From: Ulota crispa
Taxonomy: Eukaryota > Streptophyta > Bryopsida > Orthotrichales > Orthotrichaceae
NCBI GenBank assembly: GCA_963920765.1
Contig: OY987247.1
Location: forward strand, 8,466,471-8,530,470
Length of the DNA stretch: 64,000 nt
Direction of reading: 5' to 3'
Part shown: in pieces, positions 56,347 to 64,000 of the stretch
How positions within the stretch are numbered: position 1 is the first letter of the stretch
Layout: each line of letters starts with the position of its first letter
The notes under the pieces: generated by a model
Database searches by the model: none
Told to the model about the DNA's origin: nothing
Seen by the model: the letters and a program-made list of their open reading frames with translations, nothing else
Program-made: the position numbers and the translations under genes

Positions 56347-59300
56347 AGTAAAGATAATATCAAAAAGTGATCTCTATATTATTCATATTAATCATGTAAA
56401 AAGGACCCAAACCTAAAGTTCAATTTATAGCATTCAATAATATGATACCTTCTTAGTAAACAAGCATCATTGACAATTTTTTATAGAAGATACAATAGTA
56501 GTATTGAGTACACTTTTTTGTATTGTTATAGTTGAAACTTGAAAATAGTCATTAGTAGGGGGGAAATTTTTTTGAAAGAAATTGAATGTCTAACAAAAAT
56601 TGTAGTAGAATATTTTGTTTTATCTAATTTACCATATCATTTATTCATATCAACTTAGAATTATGAGTAATGCAAGCCCCTTCTTTAATAACCCAAAGTA
56701 GGAAATTGCGTAATGATAAGGTGTTTAAAAAAAAAAAATTAATATCCCCCTAAAAAATACTTGGTGTTTGCACCTATCCCCTTATTTTTTTACTCACAAA
56801 TCCCCTTTCCCCCAAGGTTTATTGAAGTCAATTTTAAAAGGCCGTGTTTAATCAAATGAAAACATTTTTAGAAGTGGAATAGACCTGAACATTTTTTATC
56901 CATAGAATGCATTTAGGCAATGTTATTTGTGTACTTGTTATTTTTTCTTTTATTATAAAGCATATATAGTCTTTCCATGATATTATAAATTTGTACGCTT
57001 CTTGTTCTTTGATACCATGGACCTAAAAATAAAAAAGTTGCATGCAATAATTTTATCTACATCACCTTTTATTTTTTATAGGAAATTCTAGCATGTCCTT
57101 CTATTTAGCAAAAGTTTCCCACATAACTTTCACACAACTTGTTTATACCAACAAAGCAAAAATCTTCTTTCTATGATAAACAAGTCAACAATAGTAGTTT
57201 TTCCAGAGCTTTTTGAATCCAAAATGATAATACTAGGAATCAAGTTACCATTCTAACTTTGTACTTTATCTTCTTCAACATTGTCTCAAGGAAGTGTTCA
57301 TCGATATGTTCCAAAACACATAATATTTACCAAGTCACAATACCATAGATCTCTACCAACCCTTAAAATCATGAGCTATATGTCAAGAGATCCAATTTCA
57401 TATTTCCAATAAACTTAACAAATCACCTTGTAAGGAACAGAGACTTCAATAAACGTAAATTTTTCATCTAATATTGCGCTCATTACTATTGGAAGAAAAG
57501 AGATATCAAATGATATTTTGAAATTTCTAAATAATAAACACGTGATTTTTGCTCAATAAAAAAGTCTGATATTTCTTCGCAATAGTTCCAAAGAAAATCA
57601 CTATTTTCAAAATTTTCATTCATATTACTGAAAAATGGTTGTTGAGTGCCTCTGGACTTGATTTTAAAAAAAGCAGTAGCTTATTCAGTCAAATTGGAGA
57701 ACTTCATTATCCCATGTGAACAAAAGCTTCACCACATCTTAGATAAAATAAAAACCAACTTCCAAAACATTGAGGTCACCATTTTGAAAATCTTTTGCTC
57801 GCCTACATGCATGAATTAGTTCATTTTGCAATGGTGTAAATGTCCCTTCACTATACAGATGTGTTAGGTTCTACATTGCATGATGCCTGTGTCCTTAACT
57901 TTCCAATGCACCTGCTTGTGGAATGTTCAATTGCAAACTACAACACACAGTTTGAGCCTTCTCTATCTAATTCAAGGAAGCCTTGTGTCCTACGGAATCA
58001 CATTAAGACAAAAAGAACCTACACTAAATAATACAGTAGTGCATTGAGATTGCCCCCCACCAATTTCCTAACGTTTTACACCATATAAACATTTGCTAAT
58101 AGTACAACAATTTTCATCAATAATTTCTGCAATAATCCAATTTTTACAACAATAAGGACTTAGCAACAACAACACTGCAGAAAAACACAAAAGCTGCAAA
58201 CCATGCAAGATTCTAGTATCTAGGGAGTTGCGTGTGCCGGCTTGGCATTAGAGGGAGTCACGCCAGTCACTTGTCCCACAAATCTTTCAAATATTTGAAA
58301 GGACCATGCTTAGGCTGTATGAATATTAGTCTTGGCACTGCTTTCTTCTGCCCTAGAATGGTATCCAACAGGGTTTTCTTTTTTCTTCATTTTTAAAAAA
58401 ATGCCAAAGTGGCAATTTTAAATGTTATAGTGGTGCTCCAAATTTTAACAATCATTCACATATTGGATAGAAAATATCACATTAGCACATAATACATGTT
58501 TATAATTAGGTTTTCATCCACAATTTGGCGATTTCATCCAAGTTTTTTTTTAGATTTGAAACTTTTTGGCAATTTCATCCAAATCATCATGTTTTTTTTT
58601 TCTATAGGCTTGGTGGTAGTCAAAAAAATTTGGTGCTTTTTTGCTCCAAATCACCAAAAAAAAGACACTAGTATCCAACGTTTTCAGGTCCGCGTCCAAA
58701 AGAGCACAGTCTAGCGCCTTATAATTCTCCTCTAACCGAGTGCTATTATAGTTTTAGACTGCAATACTCACCCCTTTCTTTGCAAGCCACAGCAAAATCA
58801 CTTGCCACATGTTGTACAGAATTCTAGTTATAAAAGCCTCTTTCTAAGCGTAGAGACATGACTAGAGGATTCCTTTGCAAAGGCCATGTATAACACCAAA
58901 TTCATAATTTTTGCACTTGGCCAAGTGCATTAAATGTACGGGAAAATTATTGCATTTTTCAAGTTTTGTAAATATGGTATATCAATTCTAGAAGAGGTTT
59001 CAAATTTTTTTGCTTGTAAATTGTGCAATGCAAACCTTCTACCTTCATCACCAATAAGGGAAGAATATGCATGATATGATAAAAACTACTTTTTGAATTT
59101 GAAAGAATTATTATTCTATCAATATAAAATCAACCAAAATCTCAACTATTTAAACATACAATGCACATATAATATATTGTTCTTTGCTTATCAAATTTTA
59201 TTCCATTCATTTCAATAATTTTATCAGAACTCTCCACTTCATTTGAAAAACAAAATACTATCAATTTATTATCATTCAACCACAAACTTTGAACAAAAAA

Positions 59301-59390
59301 ATACAAAGTCATCAAAAAAAAAATAGTATTTTGAATCTACTAAACTAAAAAAACACACATTAGCTACCATAATTTTTTTAATGTAGCCTA
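56347..59390. other. AT-rich intergenic region, nothing recognised
   Basis: About 3 kb at low GC. I found no coding exon, no paired element ends and no RNA gene. A short palindrome (TCTTTCAAATATTTGAAAGGA) lies near 58285. Confidence 0.5.
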
Positions 59391-59393
59391 TCA

Positions 59394-62300
59394 CTTTAGT
59401 AATCCACTGTCTCTGGCGTCTTTGCAATAACCCTTGAAGATTGAGTTCCTATCTCTTCCCCTTCTTCAATATCCACTGATTGTGCAACAAGTACTGCGCA
59501 AACTTCAAGTAGAACTTCAGATTCAGCTAAATCTAAAACCTCGTCAACCATAGCTTCCGCTTCTAAAGAAGGTGATTGATCCATGTGTGATGTCTCTTGC
59601 AAGACTGATGTGACTTGCTCAAAATTATACTGCCTTTCAATTCCAGTATGATGATATCTAATACCCTCTTGATCATAAAATAGCCCATCAACTCCTTCTG
59701 TCATTGCCTGGTCTGCAGAAGCCCATCCAAAATCCATCCCAGAGAATTTATTATCTGTTGCCAACGTTACTGGTGTTGCACCTTGTGAGGTTGTTAATGT
59801 TGGAGGCAATATCACTTCTTCATATCCATCCACCTTATCTCTCATCTCTATATCCACCTCTGTAATAGGCTGAGGTTGAGCTAACTCCTCTAAATCAATG
59901 CCTTCTATATTACACCCTTGTGGATTTGGTTCTTCCTCGGCTATAACATGTTCTGCAAGATGATCTTCCGTCTGAACCTGAACCGTATGAGATAAAACGC
60001 CATGTACACCACTAATCGGCACTGTACCTGCAATTTGTACTTCTCTTGATGGCATGCAAACCAATAATGTCTTCTTCATCTTCTTGGACCTTCCTTCTTG
60101 AGGGACAGTTCTTTCTAATGAATCACTGTCTTGTTGAGATGAATTGTCATCTTTCTTTGATGAACTAGAAGAAGAATTTGAGGAATTGTCCTCCAAGTTT
60201 GACAAATCTTCTTCTCATGTTGATGAAATGTTCTCTACCTCATCTTCCTCCTCTTCATCATGTTGGCCTTCCACATAAGTTGGATCATTATCAATATCAT
60301 CAATCGCACCCATTTCTCCGATGTCATGGCCTTCTCTGACTGGTGTATCCTCTGAATGTAAATCTTCACCATCTTCTTCTTCATCATCATCTTCAACTTC
60401 TTCATCATCATCTTCAACTTCTTCATCATCATCTTCAACTTCTTCTTCTTCATTTTCATTTTCTTTTGTCCTTGGATATACCACACGAGATGATGAGGGT
60501 TCCGTATGAGATACAATAGTTGGTTGAGTCTCTCTTGCCCCTGGATTCTCAGTCACTTCTATTGGAATGGTTGCTACTTGGATTTTTGTAGGATACACCT
60601 CTTGTAATGTATTGTACAAAAATCAAGTCTGATCTATGGAACTATCCAAGACAATCACTTGACTACCAACATAGGAAGTTTGTACTATGTCTAATACTGC
60701 AGTTGTAATGCCCACTGCTACTAACCCCCAATTCTTTGGTAGGTATGTAGCAACCAACCTTTGCAACTCCATAGGAGTTCTCTCTATTGGATCCACAATA
60801 GCAGGCATCATCCCTTCGTTCTAAGAATCTGTGAACACTGTAGGTACTTGTTCACGACCTCCTTGCAGATTTTGTACCACTCTTGATGCACTAGGGTGCA
60901 CCATCAAAACTGTAACATCTCCTACTGCTTGTACAGCATGCTCCGTTTGCCTATTATACCGCAAGTCATGAATGTACGTTGATGTTGTTTGCGGTTTGAA
61001 CACCCACATGCCTCTTCGCCAATTACACTTTGCTAGCAGAACCATCTTCTTTCTCAGTTGTTCTTCAAAATATGATCCCGGTGGAAATAAAAACACAGCT
61101 ATCCATCTGTGTACACCCACCATCCACTGTTGTAATTTGTCTAGCGCTGTACCATACTCAACGTCAGTCCATACTTCATCTTCTCCTCCTGTCCCGCACC
61201 GTCTGCAATCAAAGATCCACAAGCAAAGGCTTCCCAATGCTACTGCCCCATTTGCAAAAAAATCTCTTCTGCATCGAATAGGAATATTTCCAGTGTTGTT
61301 TTCTAGCACGCTGTTTGGAATAGTTAGCTTCCAATCCCATCTTGCCTCATTCATATTTGTCACTTCTCTGCCATATCCATGATATCCAGATTCCCCGCGC
61401 TAAATACTTGCATAATGATCTTTGAGCATTGGAGGTATAAGAGGATCAAACCTCCTCAAAGCTTTAGCCGTCCTCACTGTAGGAGATGACCAAACTTTCT
61501 TCATTTTTTTGTCAACTGTTTCTGCAAGCACTTTCAGCTGTCCTCGATCTTGTCCTGGATCTTGTCCTTCAAATCTGCAAACATTTATGAGGATAAAATT
61601 ATCAATAGTCCTTGGATGTGCATCTCTTGCCTTGACCATTAACCACCGTATGGCATTTCGTATTGCTTCTCTCCGTTGAATCTGGTCTGTTATCCAAGCT
61701 AAGGTATTTTTCATTGGTACATTGCTATTTGCACCATTGAAAAAATATCTCTGTTGAGGGCGTTTGCCATCAATAATAGGTTTGGCAGCCAATTTCTTTG
61801 CCAAAACGCAGGTACTGTGCCTTGGGAACCCTTACAAGTGGTCTTAGCCAAATCCTTTCCATCTTCTTCTTGCCTTCTTTTACATCAGTTCCTGGATCTA
61901 ATGATTTTTGACTTGCATACCTTTTCCATTTCCAAAAATCCTCTTTGCTATACCAAAGATGACCTTTTTCATAGTCACAACAAACTTGTAAAACAGCTTC
62001 GTAAGCAGCTTCATCTTCTTGCCATGCATGACGCGTCACCTCTGCCATCTTCTTGTAGACAACACCCAAGGAAATATCGTTAGCAAAAGACCTCGTCCAA
62101 TGCAAAGCACTGGCAAACATTGTTATAGCTCTTGCTCGTTGTGCATCATAAGCCCGTGCTTCTAGATTAGGTCTACCACATGCTTTCCAAATGGCCCGCA
62201 ACTTCACCAAATCCTCATTTAGTGTAGTATAAAAATCCCTTTCAAACTCCCTTGCATTCATTCGCATAGAAGCTTCAATGTATACTTTTGAATCATTGTA

Positions 62301-63899
62301 TACAACAAATCAAGCCTTCCTTTGTGCAAATATCTTTTCATACGCCTCCTCCTCAATCAATCCCACTTGGTTCCCCCTTTCTGCTTGCTTGCATGCTTCT
62401 ACCACATGTTGACCATCAACAAGCTCCTAGATTATGCGGTCTTCTAACTAATTGATCCTTGATTTAGTGGAATTATCAAGAACTGCAATACCATGATGTA
62501 AGTATGCACCTTCAAATTCATTTGTGGCACCAACTTGTGAAAATGGAATCTCTCTTTGTGCTGGACCACCATTTTCATCTACACCTTCCACAATGTAGGC
62601 AACTGGTCGTAACGTAAGTGGTGACATGTTGGGCTCTTCTCTTCCACTAAGTCATTTGTACATGGATGTAACATGCTTATCCGTCAATGCTCAATGATTT
62701 GTCTCCACATTCTCCACTGTCCTAATGTTTGTAATTTTGGCATTGAAAACAAAATCCATTCCCCAAATGTACCCCGCCAAATAATCATTGTTTGTTGGAA
62801 CCCTTACAAGTGGTCCAATAGTTGCCGAACCGTGAGCAACGCGGGTCTCTTCTTCTTCACTAGAGGCTGCATTGTTACTCTCAGATTCTTCATCATGTTG
62901 AACATCATTTTGTGCGGCGCTTACATTTCTACATCTGGTACTTCCTCTCCTAACTGGAGTTACTCGTGGACGTACTCGTCGTTTGCTTTCCCTTGCTCCT
63001 CCAACTTCTGATGGAGTTCTTGCTCCTTTTGAAGACTGTGGTCTTGCTAGCCGTTCTGCTGCCGCCCTTAATGATTCTGCTTGCATAGGTGGTGGCCGAG
63101 GTAAGATGCTCACACCAGCACCTCCAGACAACATTGTACTAGTACTGCCACAAGGTGATGTCAAACCGCTATGTAGAACAACTCCTTCCAATATACCTTC
63201 TCTAGATGATGAAGCATCCACCAATCCTCCATGCAGCCTCCTTCTGCAATTGCTTCTTACTGTTCGGTGTCCCACAATTGTTGCAGAGAGTTCATTGTTT
63301 GCAGCATCTCTTATTGGAGAAGGTTGTCTACCACGATCTTCAATGGGCACAATAGGCACGTTTACTGGAGCTGCAAGTATCCTGTATATAGTATCAGTCT
63401 CTTCAGGTTTGCGCGGTGGTGTTTTATCTTGAACACTAGAAGCATCCATTCTCTGCATCTCTTCATATGCTAGAGTTTCTTGAACATATCGCTTAGCTTT
63501 CAAAACATCTTCTGGGCTCAATCTTAAGAACCTCTGCACTGCTTCATTACATGCATTTTGAAGTGAGTCTGGCATGGATGTCCAATGATCATGAAGTTTT
63601 TGTATAACCCTCATGGGATGGTCAACAGTCAAACAAATAGATGGAATCGATGCCATCATCAAATTCCTCTGCAACTTGAACCGTGTTGTACTTCCTCCTT
63701 CCATGACCACATTCATGAAAATCTGACCCTCCACACCAATAGTAATGGATTGCAATTTTCCTTGCTTGTTGCCCAATGCGGACCAACGCCGCTCCTTCTG
63801 CATCACGTGCTCTGTAATCCACAATACTGGCGCATGTGCGTCTGTTGCCTGAAGCCACCATCCATGTTCAAGCCATTGATTGTGTGTTTTGCGTGCCAT
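59394..63899 (-). pseudogene. Decayed ~1500-codon reading frame, unknown family, C-terminal half methyltransferase-like
   Basis: One coding frame runs from 63899 to a TAA at 59394-59396, broken by stops at about 62690, 62650, 62442, 62428, 62311, 61400, 60821, 60622 and 60215 and by a one-base frameshift near 61790; both sides of each break continue sensibly. The start is preceded by TTTTGATAG|GATTATCAATTTATC, which suggests that an upstream exon lies outside the window. Parts: an N-terminal region (MARKTHNQWLEHGWWLQ), a disordered basic stretch, a tryptophan-rich middle (FWKWKRYAS, WLMVKARDAH), a region with CLWIFDCRR, WVFKP and RTPMELQRL then LVAVGITTAV, an acidic repeat, and a Ser-rich end. 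The phrase PLVRVP occurs twice. The layout recalls amino-DNA methyltransferases (see findings). It could be a gene of a large transposon or a decayed host gene. Confidence 0.6.
60365..60470 (-). repeat. Coding simple repeat giving an acidic tract
   Basis: Tandem GAAGTTGAAGATGATGAT units encode (EEVEDDDE)n inside the decayed reading frame. The repeat also opens spurious frames on both strands. Confidence 0.9.
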
Positions 63900-64000
63900 G
63901 ATAAATTGATAATCCTATCAAAACAATGATTTTTAACACAAAATCATTAGTATTAGAACTTCACAAAAAAGGCCCATAACATTCTCAAATTGATTCATGG

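Noticed and set aside
60321-60509. Serine-rich plus-strand frame
   Set aside because: Antisense shadow of the acidic repeat in the decayed minus-strand reading frame.

Overview
The window is nuclear DNA of a land plant. It holds three intron-rich plant genes, a plant-type chromodomain Ty3/gypsy retrotransposon, Stowaway-type MITEs, and AT-rich intergenic DNA crowded with small DNA transposons. I cannot fix the lineage. The many TTAA-targeting elements with CCC...GGG ends make a non-flowering plant a reasonable guess, but this is inference only.

Genes. (1) 2.7-6.5 kb, plus strand: a complete NAD-dependent formate dehydrogenase (six coding exons, 348 codons) that starts at the mature part of the usual plant protein, with no obvious organelle presequence. 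(2) 13.4-21.0 kb, minus strand: a complete folylpolyglutamate synthase/dihydrofolate synthase-type gene (15 exons, 567 codons). (3) 23.8-28.1 kb, minus strand: a complete membrane-anchored J-domain/Jiv90 protein of the DNAJC14 type (9 exons, 765 codons). All exon junctions were read by hand; phases close and splice sites are GT/AG. (4) 50.9-51.2 kb, plus strand: a small intron-less gene for a secreted nine-cysteine peptide that I do not recognise, with a TATA box and a poly(A) signal. Formate dehydrogenase and the folate ligase both belong to one-carbon metabolism, but nothing shows that their proximity is functional.

Mobile DNA. 31.2-39.6 kb is a decayed chromovirus-type LTR retrotransposon on the minus strand, with a 200-N gap between protease and reverse transcriptase and a probable tRNA-derived SINE in its gag-pol spacer. 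Much of 0-2.2, 6.6-12.7, 28.9-30.3, 39.9-47.3 and 55.4-56.3 kb is a mosaic of at least 16 short elements. They sit in TTAA and end in CCC.../...GGG, which is the piggyBac signature. Several are nested in each other, and sister copies in the same window preserve the uninterrupted site with a single TTAA. Other families are two Stowaway-like MITEs, a Tc1/mariner-like foldback, a three-copy GGTAG-ended MITE, and several hairpin elements, two of them inside introns of the host genes.

59.4-63.9 kb, minus strand: a decayed reading frame of about 1500 codons, broken by nine in-frame stops (most explicable as C-to-T changes) and one frameshift. Its C-terminal half has a layout resembling an amino-DNA methyltransferase with altered catalytic motifs. 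I do not recognise the family.

A recurring oddity is that tandem repeats in two introns of the dehydrogenase gene and one of the folate ligase gene run up to, and copy, the splice junction itself.
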